From Pandoraea cepalis (GTDB lineage: Bacteria; Pseudomonadota; Gammaproteobacteria; Burkholderiales; Burkholderiaceae), in the NCBI RefSeq assembly GCF_902459665.1, contig NZ_CABPSL010000014.1, positions 1-64,000 on the forward strand: a DNA stretch of 64,000 nt. Direction: 5' to 3'. Position 1 is the stretch's first letter, and every line of letters starts with the position of its first letter. The notes beneath the pieces are model-generated. The model did no database searches. It saw only the letters and a list, made by a program, of their open reading frames with translations, and was not told the DNA's origin. Of the stretch, positions 15,202 through 24,942 are shown one piece after another. The translations under genes were made by a program, and so were the position numbers.

Positions 15202-16740
15202 GTGCAGACACCCGCTCAATCGCCATCGGACAACACACGGCCTCCCTACGACCTGCTGGTCGTGGGCGGCGGGATCAACGGAACGGGCATTGCGCGCGAC
15301 GCGGCCGGTCGCGGCCTGCGCGTGTTGCTCGTCGAGCAGGACGATCTGGCGTCCCACACGTCATCCGCGAGTACCAAGCTGATTCACGGGGGGCTGCGCT
15401 ATCTTGAGTATTACGAATTCGGCCTGGTGCGCAAGGCGTTGCAGGAGCGCGAGGTGCTGCTGCGTGCCGCGCCGCACATCATGTGGCCGCTGCGCTTCGT
15501 GATGCCACACATGCCGAACCTGCGACCGGCGTGGATGATTCGCGCGGGGTTGTTTCTCTACGATCACCTCGCCCGGCGTGAAATCCTGCCCGGCTCGCGC
15601 GGTATCGATTTGCGCCAGCATCCGGCGGGCGCTCCGCTGCGTCGCGATTTGACGCGCGGCTTCGTCTACTCGGACGGCTGGGTGCAGGACGCGCGTCTGG
15701 TCGTGCTCAATGCGCAGGACGCGGCCGAGCGCGGCGCGACGATTCTCACGCGCACGCGGCTCACGGGCGCCGAGCGTGGCGAGCGCCTGTGGACGGCCCA
15801 ACTCGAGACGTCCGAAGGTGCGCACCAGACCGTGCGTGCGCGCGCCATCGTCAACGCGGCCGGGCCGTGGGTCGGTCATTTGCTTGGCGACGTGTTGCAC
15901 CAGCAGGCCACGCATCGCGTGCGCATGGTCAAGGGCAGCCACATCGTGACACGCAAGCTGTTCGATCACGATCACGCCTACATCTTCCAGAATCCCGACA
16001 AGCGCATCATCTTCGCGATCCCCTACGAGCGCGACTTCACCCTGATCGGCACGACCGACATCGAATATCACGGCGATCCGGCGAACGTCGCGATCAGCGA
16101 CGACGAGATCGCCTATCTTTGCCAGTCCGCCAGCCAGTATTTCACCCGACAGATCGCGCCTGCGGATGTCGTCTGGACTTACGCGGGCGTGCGTCCGCTG
16201 ATGGAGGAGGAAGTCTCCAACCCGTCGGCGGTCACGCGCGATTACAAGCTGGAACTGGACGCGCCCGGCACGCGCGCCCCGCTGTTGTCGGTGTTCGGCG
16301 GCAAGATCACGACCTACCGTCGACTCGCGGAAGAAGCGATGTTGCATTTGCGCGGCCCGCTGGGTTTCGCGCACGGCGATTGGACGGCGGGCGCGCCGCT
16401 GCCGGGCGGCGACATGGCCGAGCCGGATGCCGGTGCGTTCGAAACATCGCTGCGTGCGCAGACGCCGTGGCTGCCGCCGGCGCTCGCGCATCGATACGCA
16501 CGCACCTACGGCACGCGCACGCATGTGCTGCTGGGCGAGGCGAATTCGCTCGACGGCCTGGGGCGGCGCATCTGCGGCGATCTCTACGAGGCCGAGCTGC
16601 GCTATCTTGCGCAATACGAATGGGCGCGCACGGCGCAAGACGTGCTGTGGCGCCGGACCAAACTCGGTCTGCATCTCGGCAAGGATGGCGAAGCCAGCGT
16701 GCAACAGTGGTTTGCCCAGCAGGCGGAAATGGCGGCCTGA
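15202..16740 (+). CDS. glpD: GlpD, aerobic glycerol-3-phosphate dehydrogenase
   Basis: GlpD is the membrane-associated FAD enzyme that oxidises sn-glycerol-3-phosphate to dihydroxyacetone phosphate and passes electrons to quinone. The 512-residue protein begins with the FAD dinucleotide fold DLLVVGGGINGTGIARDAAGRG and has the family motifs SSASTKLIHGGLRYLE and FGGKITTYRRLAEEA. A GTG at 15202, with GGAG 8 bases upstream, fits better than the TTG at 15175. It follows the GlpR-type operators and is 30 bases upstream of glpK. Confidence 0.95.
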   Translation: MQTPAQSPSDNTRPPYDLLVVGGGINGTGIARDAAGRGLRVLLVEQDDLASHTSSASTKLIHGGLRYLEYYEFGLVRKALQEREVLLRAAPHIMWPLRFVMPHMPNLRPAWMIRAGLFLYDHLARREILPGSRGIDLRQHPAGAPLRRDLTRGFVYSDGWVQDARLVVLNAQDAAERGATILTRTRLTGAERGERLWTAQLETSEGAHQTVRARAIVNAAGPWVGHLLGDVLHQQATHRVRMVKGSHIVTRKLFDHDHAYIFQNPDKRIIFAIPYERDFTLIGTTDIEYHGDPANVAISDDEIAYLCQSASQYFTRQIAPADVVWTYAGVRPLMEEEVSNPSAVTRDYKLELDAPGTRAPLLSVFGGKITTYRRLAEEAMLHLRGPLGFAHGDWTAGAPLPGGDMAEPDAGAFETSLRAQTPWLPPALAHRYARTYGTRTHVLLGEANSLDGLGRRICGDLYEAELRYLAQYEWARTAQDVLWRRTKLGLHLGKDGEASVQQWFAQQAEMAA

Positions 16741-16770
16741 GTTCCGCTGAATAAACAGGAGACAACGGCA

Positions 16771-18282
16771 ATGTCAGGAGGCGCGTACATCCTCGCGTTC
16801 GATCAGGGCACGACCAGCTCGCGAGCGTTGCTGTTCCATCGCGATGGCCATGTCGTGGCGACCGCGCAGAAGGAATTCCGTCAGATTTATCCGCATCCGG
16901 GCTGGGTCGAGCACGACCCGCGCGACATCTGGGCGACGCAGGCCGGGGTCGCGGCGGAAGCGCTGACGCACGCCGGTGTGGGGGGGCGCGACATCGCGGC
17001 CATCGGCATTACGAACCAGCGTGAGACGACCCTCGTATGGGATCGTCGTACGGGCGAGCCGGTGTATAACGCCATCGTCTGGCAGGACCGCCGCACGGCG
17101 GATTTCTGCGATGCGCTGCGTGTGCAAGGGCACGATGATCTCGTCGCAAGCCGTACCGGGCTTCGGCTCGACGCCTATTTCTCGGGCAGCAAGATCCGCT
17201 GGATTCTCGACAACGTGGCCGGTGCGCGCGACGCCGCCAACGCCGGGCACCTGGCCTTCGGCACCGTCGATAGCTGGCTCGTGTGGCATCTGACCGGTGG
17301 CAAGTTGCATGTGACCGACGTGTCGAACGCGTCGCGCACGATGCTGTTCAACATCCACACGCTCGACTGGGACGACGAACTGCTCGCGCTGCTCGATGTG
17401 CCGCGCAGCCTGTTGCCGGAGGTTCGTTCATCGAGTGAGGTGTATGGACATACGGCCACGTCGCTGTTTTCCGTGCCGGTGCCGATTGCAGGCATCGCGG
17501 GCGATCAGCAGGCGGCGCTCTTCGGGCAGATGTGCCTCTCGCCTGGCATGGTGAAGAACACCTACGGCACGGGGTGCTTCATGGTGATGAACACCGGCAA
17601 CAAGCCGCACGCGTCGCGCCATAACCTGCTCACGACGGTGGCCTGGAAGATCGGAGACCGCGTCGACTATGCCCTCGAGGGCAGCATCTTCATCGGTGGC
17701 GCGGTCGTGCAGTGGTTGCGCGACGGGCTGGGCATCATTCGCCATTCGCGCGATGTCGAGGCGCTCGCGACCAGCGTGCCCGACGCCGATGGTGTCGTGC
17801 TGGTGCCCGCGTTCGCCGGACTGGGCGCGCCGCACTGGCAACCGCGCGCGCGTGGCACGCTGTTCGGCGCAACGCGTGGCACGACGGCGGCGCACGTGGC
17901 CCGTGCCGCGCTCGACAGTATCGGATTCCAGACGCTCGATGTCTTGCGCGCGATGGAGGCCGACGCGGGGCTGCATGTGTCGGAGCTGCGTGTCGACGGC
18001 GGCGCCGCGGCCAACGATCTGCTGATGCAATGGCAAGCGGATCTGTTGGGCGCGGACGTGGTGCGCCCCAAGGTCATCGAGACGACGGCGGCCGGCGCCG
18101 CCTATCTGGCGGGGCTGGCCGTCGGCTTTTGGCCGGACATCGACACGTTGGCGCACCAATGGGAATTGCAGCAACGTTTTTCCCGCAAGCTGTCCGCGCA
18201 AGACGTCAGTCGTGCCGTCAGCGGCTGGCAACGCGCGGTGCGCGCGGCGAAGTGCTGGGCGGAAGACGGCGAGGCTCCCTGA
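16771..18282 (+). CDS. glpK: GlpK, glycerol kinase
   Basis: GlpK phosphorylates glycerol to sn-glycerol-3-phosphate, the GlpD substrate and GlpR inducer. The 503-residue protein has the FGGY-kinase N-terminal phosphate loop ([10 protein letters not shown]), the glycerol-binding NQRETT and WQDRRT segments, [11 protein letters not shown], and the C-terminal [18 protein letters not shown] motif. AGGAGA about 8 bases before the ATG gives a clear start. A glycerol facilitator gene (glpF) is not adjacent, so uptake must come from a distant gene or diffusion. An imperfect hairpin overlaps the stop codon at 18271-18296, without a T-run. Confidence 0.96.
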   Translation: MSGGAYILAFDQGTTSSRALLFHRDGHVVATAQKEFRQIYPHPGWVEHDPRDIWATQAGVAAEALTHAGVGGRDIAAIGITNQRETTLVWDRRTGEPVYNAIVWQDRRTADFCDALRVQGHDDLVASRTGLRLDAYFSGSKIRWILDNVAGARDAANAGHLAFGTVDSWLVWHLTGGKLHVTDVSNASRTMLFNIHTLDWDDELLALLDVPRSLLPEVRSSSEVYGHTATSLFSVPVPIAGIAGDQQAALFGQMCLSPGMVKNTYGTGCFMVMNTGNKPHASRHNLLTTVAWKIGDRVDYALEGSIFIGGAVVQWLRDGLGIIRHSRDVEALATSVPDADGVVLVPAFAGLGAPHWQPRARGTLFGATRGTTAAHVARAALDSIGFQTLDVLRAMEADAGLHVSELRVDGGAAANDLLMQWQADLLGADVVRPKVIETTAAGAAYLAGLAVGFWPDIDTLAHQWELQQRFSRKLSAQDVSRAVSGWQRAVRAAKCWAEDGEAP

Positions 18283-18975
18283 CGAGGGTGAGCCTCAGCG
18301 CAATGCCCGACCGGGCGCGACGTGGCGCCGATCGACGGCGGCGTCGTGTCGCCGATGACGCCAGCTCGCACACCGCTCGCGCGGATGACGGCGGGCCGAT
18401 TTGGCAGGACTCGCGGGCGCGAGCGATCTGACGCAGGGACTTAGGGCGCAAGGCCCCGTGCGGCGCATTTGCATGATCCCCTCCCTGACGATTTCCCATC
18501 GTCTGAACCGAATCGATCATCGGTGCAATCCGTCCGCGCTCGGGGCGCTCCCAGCGAGGGATAGGCATCGGGCGTGCCGGGGCCATGTGGCGTGCATGGC
18601 GTGATTCCCGAGGCAGTTGGCCCTGGCGATGAGGCTTCCCTGAGGGCGGACGGCTTGCATCATTCATGACGCGAGAAGCGTGCCAGTGATAACAACGCCT
18701 TGAATCAAAAGGGAACTTGAACGCTCGACGCGAAGCGTATCTCGTCGTTCGATGAAAAACGTTTCAGGAATGAACGGCGGGGCGGGGAGGGCATGCTGAA
18801 TGTGTCGCGGGTGACGGCAAATTAGGCAATGGACTTGACACCTAATGCCAGCGGGCGTTTGCGCCGTCGGCGGGACACTTATGCATAGGGTTATCAACAG
18901 TTGCTGTGGATATCCCGGTCGAGGTGTCCCGGCCGACGCACCGGTGCCGCGTTCGAAGCGATCGAACGACGCGCG
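18283..18975. other. Long intergenic region after glpK
   Basis: This 693-base stretch has no frame with a credible start, composition or homology. It contains a short inverted repeat (ATTAGG 18821-18826, CCTAAT 18841-18846) enclosing a TTGACA at 18835-18840, and a pair of DnaA-box-like sequences at 18891-18913. The local composition around 18660-18840 is more AT-rich than neighbouring genes. It could hide a small RNA, but I see no clear promoter-terminator pair. Confidence 0.4.
18891..18913. other. Pair of inverted DnaA-box-like sequences
   Basis: TTATCAACA (18891-18899) and, on the other strand, ATATCCACA (complement of 18905-18913) each differ by one base from the consensus DnaA box TTATCCACA. 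They face each other across five bases. No dnaA, dnaN, parA or replication gene is near, so this is not evidence for an origin by itself. Confidence 0.35.
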
Positions 18976-19680
18976 TCAGGCGGCAGGCTTCTGGCCGATG
19001 GCGAAGGCGATCTCACCCACACCGGCCACACCGGCGCTGACCTTGTCGCCGGGTTCGAGCGGCCCGACGCCGGCGGGGGTGCCGGTAAAGATCAGGTCGC
19101 CCGCGGCGAGCTTCACGCTGCGCGAGATCTCGGCAATCAGATCGGGGACCGACCAGATCAGTTCGTTGAGATCACCGGTCTGGCGGTTCTCGCCGTTCAC
19201 GTCAAGCCACACGCGGCCTTCCTTCGGATGGCCGACCTCGGCCACGGCGTGCAGCGGGCCGCATGGGGCCGACGCATCGAACGCCTTGCCCCAGTCCCAC
19301 GGACGGCGCGTGTCCTTGGCTTGCTGTTGCAGGTCGCGACGGGTCAGATCGACGCCAACGCCATATCCCCACACCAGCGAGAGCGCCTGATCCGCATCGA
19401 CGTTCTCGCCATCGGCGCCGATGGCGACCACCAGTTCAATCTCGTGGTGCAGTTCGCTCGTGAGCGGCGGGTAGGGCAGCGTGCCGTTGGCGGCCACGAC
19501 AGCGTCGGCCGGCTTCATGAAAAAGAACGGCGGCTCGCGATCCGGATTGCTGCCCATCTCGCGCGCGTGCGCAGCATAGTTGCGGCCGACGCAGAACACG
19601 CGACGCACGGGGAAACGGGCATCGCTGCCCGCCACGGCGACCGACGCCTGGGGCGGCGCCGAAATAACGAATTGGCTCAT
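18976..19680 (-). CDS. Fumarylacetoacetate hydrolase (FAH) family protein
   Basis: The 234-residue protein belongs to the FAH fold, which hydrolyses C-C bonds of acylpyruvates. Visible family features are FCVGRNYAAHAREMG, FFFMKPADAVV, the metal-ligand pattern HHEIELVVAIG, GYGVGVDLTRRDLQ and TGTPAGVGPLEPGD. Its length matches fumarylpyruvate hydrolases of the gentisate pathway and the YcgM/FAHD1 acylpyruvases. The start is the Met at 19680, because upstream codons are Arg-rich and atypical. A VOC-family gene lies upstream on the same strand and a LysR regulator is divergent, suggesting a small aromatic-acid or acylpyruvate operon. The exact substrate cannot be told. Confidence 0.88.
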   Translation of the reverse strand: MSQFVISAPPQASVAVAGSDARFPVRRVFCVGRNYAAHAREMGSNPDREPPFFFMKPADAVVAANGTLPYPPLTSELHHEIELVVAIGADGENVDADQALSLVWGYGVGVDLTRRDLQQQAKDTRRPWDWGKAFDASAPCGPLHAVAEVGHPKEGRVWLDVNGENRQTGDLNELIWSVPDLIAEISRSVKLAAGDLIFTGTPAGVGPLEPGDKVSAGVAGVGEIAFAIGQKPAA

Positions 19681-19790
19681 GAGAAGACTCTCGGCTGATA
19701 CGAAACAATGACGGAAAAACACAGGCGCCGACACGAGGCGGCGCCTTGCATGCCGTCGCGCCTGACCGCGCGAACGACGGCGCAACAGTA

Positions 19791-20210
19791 TTACTTGGCA
19801 AAGACCTGCGACATATCCGAGAACGCTTTGAACTCCAGCGCGTTGCCGGCCGGGTCATAGAAGAAGAGCGTCGCTTGCTCGCCCACCTGCCCGGCGAAGC
19901 GAATATGCGGCTCGATCACGAAGCGGGTGCCCGCGGCACGCAGGCGATCGGCCAGCGCGTGCCATGCCGGCATGTCAAGGATAACGCCGAAATGCGGGAC
20001 GGGAACCTCATCGCCGTCGACCGGGTTCGTGATTCGCTTGCCCGCGTCTTCCGGCGCGAGATGGGCCACCAGTTGATGACCGAAGAAGTCGAAGTCGATC
20101 CAGTGATCCGAACTGCGGCCTTCTGCACAGCCCATCACGTCGCCGTAGAAGCGGCGCGCCGCATCGAGGTTGTCGACAGGGAACGCGAGATGAAAGAGCG
20201 GTGTTGCCAT
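19791..20210 (-). CDS. VOC (glyoxalase/dioxygenase) family protein
   Basis: The 139-residue protein has the paired beta-alpha-beta modules of the vicinal oxygen chelate superfamily, with [22 protein letters not shown] at the N terminus, VPHFGVILD in the middle and [14 protein letters not shown] at the C terminus. His and Glu residues in these positions are the usual metal ligands. GGAG seven bases before the ATG at 20210 fixes the start. It is 110 bases upstream of the FAH-family gene, in the same direction, and divergent from a LysR gene, so the three may form one regulated unit. Dioxygenase-like and glyoxalase-like roles are both possible. Confidence 0.85.
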   Translation of the reverse strand: MATPLFHLAFPVDNLDAARRFYGDVMGCAEGRSSDHWIDFDFFGHQLVAHLAPEDAGKRITNPVDGDEVPVPHFGVILDMPAWHALADRLRAAGTRFVIEPHIRFAGQVGEQATLFFYDPAGNALEFKAFSDMSQVFAK

Positions 20211-20285
20211 AGGAAACTCCAATGCCATGCGGGGATGAGCGAGCACCGAATCCGGCGAGCGCTATCGGAAATGCTGTCCTGGGTC

Positions 20286-20312
20286 ATCGGTGGCGTGAAC
20301 GGCGTCACCGAT
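20286..20312. promoter_or_regulatory. Inverted repeat in the LysR/VOC divergent region
   Basis: ATCGGTG (20286-20292) and CACCGAT (20306-20312) are perfect 7-base arms separated by 13 bases. The element lies between the divergent VOC and LysR genes, where a LysR-type activator-binding site is expected. Confidence 0.5.
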
Positions 20313-20389
20313 TTGCGGTAAATTCTATCCATCAATAAAAACAATCCAAAACGAATAATTCGAACGCTCAGGCAGAAAATTTTCGATCC

Positions 20390-21307
20390 ATGATCCGCTA
20401 TCTGAAAACCTTCGTCACGGCAGCCGAAACCGCTTCGTTCTCGGCGGCGGGGGCGCGACTCGGATTGACCCAGTCGGCCGTGAGTGCGCAGATTCAGCGA
20501 CTTGAAGACGATCTCGGTGTGCGACTCTTCGAGCGCACCGCCCGCGCCGTGACCTTGTCCGACGATGGCCGTCGATTGCTCGCCCAGGCGCAGGGCGTGA
20601 TTGCCGGCTATCAGGCGATGCGCGGCGAGGCGGGCGCATACGGCGGGCAGGCGGCGCTCGCGCCGATCCACGTCGGCGCGATCCTCACGGTGCAACTGGG
20701 CCTCCTGCCCGGCGCGATGTCGCGCTGGACCGCGCTCGGCGCGATGCCGCATCTGAACATCGTGCCGGGCATGTCCGTGCAGCTGCTCGCGCAACTCGAT
20801 GCCAAGGAACTCGATCTGGCGGTGATGATCCGCCCGCGTATCGGCGTGCCGGCCGATATGAAATGGCTCACCCTCATGCACGAGCCGTACGTGGCGATCG
20901 CGCCCAAAGGCACGGGCGGAACGGTGGCCGACTGGGCGCAAGCCCTGCCGTTCGTGCGTTACAACCGGCGCTCTTATGGCGGCGAGCTCGTCGAGCGTTA
21001 TCTGCGACGTCACCGGCTCTGGGTGCGCGAGGGCGTGGAGCTGGACGAGCCCGAAGTCATCTTGCGCATGGTGCGGGCGCGACTGGGATGGTCGATCGTG
21101 CCCGCGACGCTCATCGGTTTGCCGGTTGGCGCCAACGCGGGGGCGAAGCTTGCCAAGGGCAGCGCAACGGGCGTTCAGGTCCTCGCACTCAGCGGCGCGC
21201 CGCTCACGCGCGAGTTGGGGGTGTTGGTGCGTCAGCCAGCGCTTGGCCGCCCACCGGTCGCCACGCTGATGAAGTGTCTTGCGGACGAGGCGCAGTCGCG
21301 CGGCTAG
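20390..21307 (+). CDS. LysR-family transcriptional regulator
   Basis: The 305-residue protein has the LysR N-terminal helix-turn-helix (ETASFSAAGARLGLTQSAVSAQI, about residues 15-37) followed by a periplasmic-binding-protein-like effector domain. It is divergent from the VOC and FAH-family genes, and an inverted repeat lies between them, so these are the likely targets. The last four bases overlap the convergent efflux-channel gene. The inducer is unknown; an aromatic acid breakdown product is a reasonable guess from the FAH neighbour. Confidence 0.9.
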   Translation: MIRYLKTFVTAAETASFSAAGARLGLTQSAVSAQIQRLEDDLGVRLFERTARAVTLSDDGRRLLAQAQGVIAGYQAMRGEAGAYGGQAALAPIHVGAILTVQLGLLPGAMSRWTALGAMPHLNIVPGMSVQLLAQLDAKELDLAVMIRPRIGVPADMKWLTLMHEPYVAIAPKGTGGTVADWAQALPFVRYNRRSYGGELVERYLRRHRLWVREGVELDEPEVILRMVRARLGWSIVPATLIGLPVGANAGAKLAKGSATGVQVLALSGAPLTRELGVLVRQPALGRPPVATLMKCLADEAQSRG

Positions 21308-22812
21308 GGCGTCGCCTGAACACTGGACGGCTCGACCATCGCCCCGCCCAACGCTTGCCACAATGCGGCCGTGTCCGTCAGGCGAGCCCCTTGCGCGTCG
21401 AGTCGCGCGCGCGTGGCGTCGAGCGCCTGACGCTGCACGTCGAGCCAGGCGAGATGACTGATGCCGCCCACCCGATATCGCTCGCTTGCGATCCGGAGCG
21501 CGGTTTCCGCTCGCCGGGCCGCGTCGGCACGTGCGGTCAGGGTGTCGGCATCGGAGGCCAGCGCGCGCAGGGCATCGGCGACCTGCGCGAGGCCGAGCAG
21601 CACGGTGTCCTGATACGACGCCAGTGCGGCGTCGTATGCCGCGATGGCCGAACGCCGTTGCGCCTGCAATGCGCCGCCGCGAAAGAGCGGTTGCAGCAGG
21701 TTCATCCCGAGGTTCCAGATATTGATGCCATCGCCCAGATCGGCCAGTCGCATGCGCTGCGTGCCGAAGCTGCCGGAAAGTGTGAACTGGGGGTAGAGGT
21801 TCGCGGTGGCGACGCCGACATCGGCACTCGCCTTGTGCAACAACGCCTCGGCGGCGCGGATATCCGGTCGGCGCCGGGCCAGCGTCGACGGTAGCGAGAC
21901 GGGAACCGTCCGCGGCAAATGCAGGGTGTCGAGATCGATGACGGGCGACGCGAACGCGCCCGGCGGCTGACCGGTCAAGCGTGCCAACTGATGATCGTAT
22001 TGCGCGATTTGCGTGCGCAACGCGGGCAACTGGGCTTCAGTCTGGGCGACGAGTGTCGCCTGATTCTCGACGTCGAGCGTCGATACGCCCCCCGCGCGCT
22101 CGCGTGAGCGTGTGATATCGAGCTGCGCTCGTTGCGCCGCCACGATACCTTCGAGCGCCGAGAGCTGTGCCCGGGCACTGGCCTGGTGCAGGGCGGCCGT
22201 CACCACGTTGCCCGCGAGCGACAGCCTGGCGGCGTCCAGCGTGAAGCGTTGGTAGTCGATCTGGGCGGCGAGCCCTTCCAGCGCGCGGCGATTGGCGCCG
22301 AACACGTCGAGCGTGTAGGACACGTCGACGCTGGTGTTATACAAGGTGAACGGCCCGGGACTTGGCAAGCTCGTAATGCCGAACGACGCCGGATCGACCC
22401 GTTCGCGCGTGCCGGAGAGCTTCAGATTCGCCGAGGGCAGGGAGCGCGCGCCGTCTTGAGCACGAAAGTCCTCCTGCGCCTGACGCAGCTTCGCCTCGGC
22501 CTGACGTAGCGTTGGACTGTCGGTCAATGCCTGCGCGACGAGGGCGTTGAGCGCGGGCGAGCCGAAGCGGGTCCACCAGGCGGACGGCACGTCCTCGCCG
22601 GCGACGAAGATCTGCGCGGCGCTTTGCGCACCCGCCGCCCCGGCCGTCGTCGACGGTTGTGTGCCCGTGGTGTATTGCGCGACATGCGTAGCGTCGGGGG
22701 TGCGCCAGTCCGGTCCGAGCGCGCAGGCGGCGAGCATCGCGCTCAGCCCGAGCGCCAGCCACCGCGACCCGTAGGCGGGGCGGCGGCGATGCGCAAGTTG
22801 GGCAAATCGCAT
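21304..22812 (-). CDS. Outer-membrane efflux lipoprotein (NodT/OprM family)
   Basis: The 502-residue protein is a TolC-like outer-membrane channel. A signal sequence ends in the lipobox MLAACALGPDW, which is typical of the RND-associated NodT group, and two repeated coiled-coil modules follow. The sequence LTGQPPGAF and the VPVSLPSTLARRRPDIRAAEALLHKA segment are hallmarks of the family. It is the last gene of a four-gene operon (fusion protein, ATPase, permease, channel), seven bases after the permease stop. It would carry substrates of the ABC-2 transporter across the outer membrane. Confidence 0.93.
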   Translation of the reverse strand: MRFAQLAHRRRPAYGSRWLALGLSAMLAACALGPDWRTPDATHVAQYTTGTQPSTTAGAAGAQSAAQIFVAGEDVPSAWWTRFGSPALNALVAQALTDSPTLRQAEAKLRQAQEDFRAQDGARSLPSANLKLSGTRERVDPASFGITSLPSPGPFTLYNTSVDVSYTLDVFGANRRALEGLAAQIDYQRFTLDAARLSLAGNVVTAALHQASARAQLSALEGIVAAQRAQLDITRSRERAGGVSTLDVENQATLVAQTEAQLPALRTQIAQYDHQLARLTGQPPGAFASPVIDLDTLHLPRTVPVSLPSTLARRRPDIRAAEALLHKASADVGVATANLYPQFTLSGSFGTQRMRLADLGDGINIWNLGMNLLQPLFRGGALQAQRRSAIAAYDAALASYQDTVLLGLAQVADALRALASDADTLTARADAARRAETALRIASERYRVGGISHLAWLDVQRQALDATRARLDAQGARLTDTAALWQALGGAMVEPSSVQATP

Positions 22813-22819
22813 GAGCGCC

Positions 22820-23962
22820 TCAGTCGAGGGTACGTTTGTAGAACTTCACGGCCACCATCATGAGGATGGCAGAGAAGGCCAGCAGCGGCCACAGATCGTG
22901 CCACGCATCGGCCCAGCCGTTGCCCTTGAGCAGAATGCCGCGAATGAGCCGGTTGAAATACGTCAGCGGCAGCAGGTTGCCGATGGCTTGCGCCCACGCG
23001 GGCATGCCGCCAAACGGGAACATGAAGCCCGAGAGCAGCATGCTCGGCAGAAAGTAGAACACGGTGAGCTGCATGGCCTGCAACTGGTTCTGTGCAAACG
23101 ACGATAACGCGATCCCGACGATCAGGTTGGCCGCGATAAACACCAGCGCGGCGAGATAGATCGCGACGACACTGCCTTCGAACGGCACATGAAAGGCGAA
23201 GCGCGCGGCGATCAGGATGATGGTCGCCTGAAGCAAGCCAATGGCGACGTACGGCACGATCTTGCCGGTCATGACTTCGATGGGCAATACCGGCGTGGCG
23301 AGCAGGTTCTCCATCGTGCCGCGCTCGCGCTCGCGCACGATGGCAATGCCGGTCATCATCGCAAGCGTCATCGTCAGAATCACCCCCATCAGGCCGGGAA
23401 TGATGTTGTATTGCGTGATGCCCTCCGCGTTATAGAGACGATGCACCTGCACGTCGAACGCCGTCTGCGAGCCGGCCAGATTCGCAAGCGGCCCCGTCAG
23501 GTCCTTTTGCGCGACGGACTGGGCGATGGCTGGCAAGGCGCCGAGCGCGGAGGCCATTGCCATCGGATCCGTCGCATCGGCCTCGATGAGCACGGCGGGC
23601 CGCTCGCCGCGCAACAGACGGCGAGTGAAATCGGCAGGAATGTTCAGCACGAACTGCGCGCGCCCCTGCGCGAGAGCGGCGCGTCCGGCATCTTCGCTGG
23701 TCAACGCCTCGGTAAAGCGAAAGTATCCCGAATGCTCCATCGCGGCCATGAAGCTGCGCGTGAACTCGCTGTCGTCGGCCACGAGCGTCGCGGTCGGCAT
23801 GTGCTTGGGATCGGAGTTGATGGCGAAGCCGAAGAGCGCCAGTTGCACAAGCGGCACACCCACGATCATCGCAAACGTCACGCGGTCGCGGCGCAGCTGC
23901 AGGAACTCCTTGCACACGATGCTCCACCACCGGGCGATCGAGAACCCGAGCGGCGCGCTCAT
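22820..23962 (-). CDS. ABC-2 type exporter permease
   Basis: The 380-residue integral membrane protein has one N-terminal membrane segment, a large periplasmic domain (about residues 50-190), and five more membrane segments at the C terminus, the layout of YbhS/YbhR/YhhJ-type drug exporters. Family sequences include the N-terminal KEFLQLRRDRVTFAM and RERERGTMENLLATPV. The ATG at 23962 overlaps the ATPase stop in an ATGA. Only one permease gene is present, so it should work as a homodimer. It is transcribed with the ATPase, fusion protein and channel. Confidence 0.92.
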   Translation of the reverse strand: MSAPLGFSIARWWSIVCKEFLQLRRDRVTFAMIVGVPLVQLALFGFAINSDPKHMPTATLVADDSEFTRSFMAAMEHSGYFRFTEALTSEDAGRAALAQGRAQFVLNIPADFTRRLLRGERPAVLIEADATDPMAMASALGALPAIAQSVAQKDLTGPLANLAGSQTAFDVQVHRLYNAEGITQYNIIPGLMGVILTMTLAMMTGIAIVRERERGTMENLLATPVLPIEVMTGKIVPYVAIGLLQATIILIAARFAFHVPFEGSVVAIYLAALVFIAANLIVGIALSSFAQNQLQAMQLTVFYFLPSMLLSGFMFPFGGMPAWAQAIGNLLPLTYFNRLIRGILLKGNGWADAWHDLWPLLAFSAILMMVAVKFYKRTLD

Positions 23963-24942
23963 GCCTTGTCTCCGAAGTTGTCTTTCGCGTGGCTCATCAG
24001 GTAAATGAACACGTCTTCCAGGCTCGTGTCGATGGGCGCGACCCGCAGCCCTCGTTCGCTGGCCAGGTCGTGGAGCAACTTGTCCAGGGCGGTGGCATCC
24101 CGCCCGCTCACATGCAGCGTATCGCCAAAGGCGACCGTCTGCGCCACGACGGGTTGCGCGCGCAGTTCGCGCGCCAGATCGATGAGGTTCGCGCCGTGCA
24201 CCCGCCACGTCGACAGCTGCTGGCGAGCGGTGACCTCGGCGGCCGTGCCTTGCGCGAGCAGTTCGCCATACGAGATGTAGGCGAGCTTGTGACAGCGCTC
24301 GGCCTCGTCCATGTAATGCGTGCTCACGAGAACCGAGATACCGCGCGAGGCCAACTCGTGCAATTCCTCCCAGAAGTCGCGCCGGGCGGTCGGGTCGACG
24401 CCGGCGGTCGGTTCGTCGAGCAGCAGCACCTGCGGCTCATGCAGCATGCACGCCGCGAGCGCCAGGCGCTGCTTCCAGCCGCCGGAGAGCGACCCGGTCA
24501 GTTGCTTTGCGCGGCCCGTCAGGCCGAGCCGCTCGATGGCCCGCTCGACGGCGTCTCGCCGGTTCGGCATGCCATACACGCGCGCCACGAAGTCGAGGTT
24601 CTCGCGAATAGTCAGGTCTTCCCAGTACGAGAAGCGTTGCGTCATGTAGCCCACGTGACGCTTGATCTGCGCGCTCTCTCGCACGATATCGAAACCGAGG
24701 CACGTGCCGCTGCCCGAGTCGGGGGTGAGCAAGCCGCACATCATGCGAATGCAGGTTGTCTTGCCGCTGCCGTTCGGCCCGAGAAAACCGAAGATTTCGC
24801 CGCGCTGCACTTGCAGCGACACATCCTTGACAACATGCTTGTCGCCGAAGCGTTTGTTCAGACCCTTCACATCGATCGCGAGACGGCCCTCGTCGGCCGA
24901 GGGGGCGACAATCTCACGCGGGCGCGCATCGCGGCCGTTCAT
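23959..24942 (-). CDS. ABC exporter ATP-binding protein (YbhF/CcmA type)
   Basis: The 327-residue protein has one nucleotide-binding domain: Walker A GPNGSGKTT, the signature LSGGWKQRLALA, Walker B VLLLDEPTAGVDP, and the switch His in VSTHYMDEAERC. A C-terminal extension of about 90 residues follows, as in drug-resistance ATPases. It overlaps both neighbours by ATGA junctions, so translation is probably coupled with the fusion protein and the permease. It powers the ABC-2 exporter. The related YbhF fuses two such domains; this one has a single domain and must dimerise. Confidence 0.93.
   Translation of the reverse strand: MNGRDARPREIVAPSADEGRLAIDVKGLNKRFGDKHVVKDVSLQVQRGEIFGFLGPNGSGKTTCIRMMCGLLTPDSGSGTCLGFDIVRESAQIKRHVGYMTQRFSYWEDLTIRENLDFVARVYGMPNRRDAVERAIERLGLTGRAKQLTGSLSGGWKQRLALAACMLHEPQVLLLDEPTAGVDPTARRDFWEELHELASRGISVLVSTHYMDEAERCHKLAYISYGELLAQGTAAEVTARQQLSTWRVHGANLIDLARELRAQPVVAQTVAFGDTLHVSGRDATALDKLLHDLASERGLRVAPIDTSLEDVFIYLMSHAKDNFGDKA

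Noticed and set aside
18664-18897. 77-aa frame on the - strand in the long intergenic region
   Set aside because: No Shine-Dalgarno sequence and no recognisable composition or domain; not enough to call a gene.
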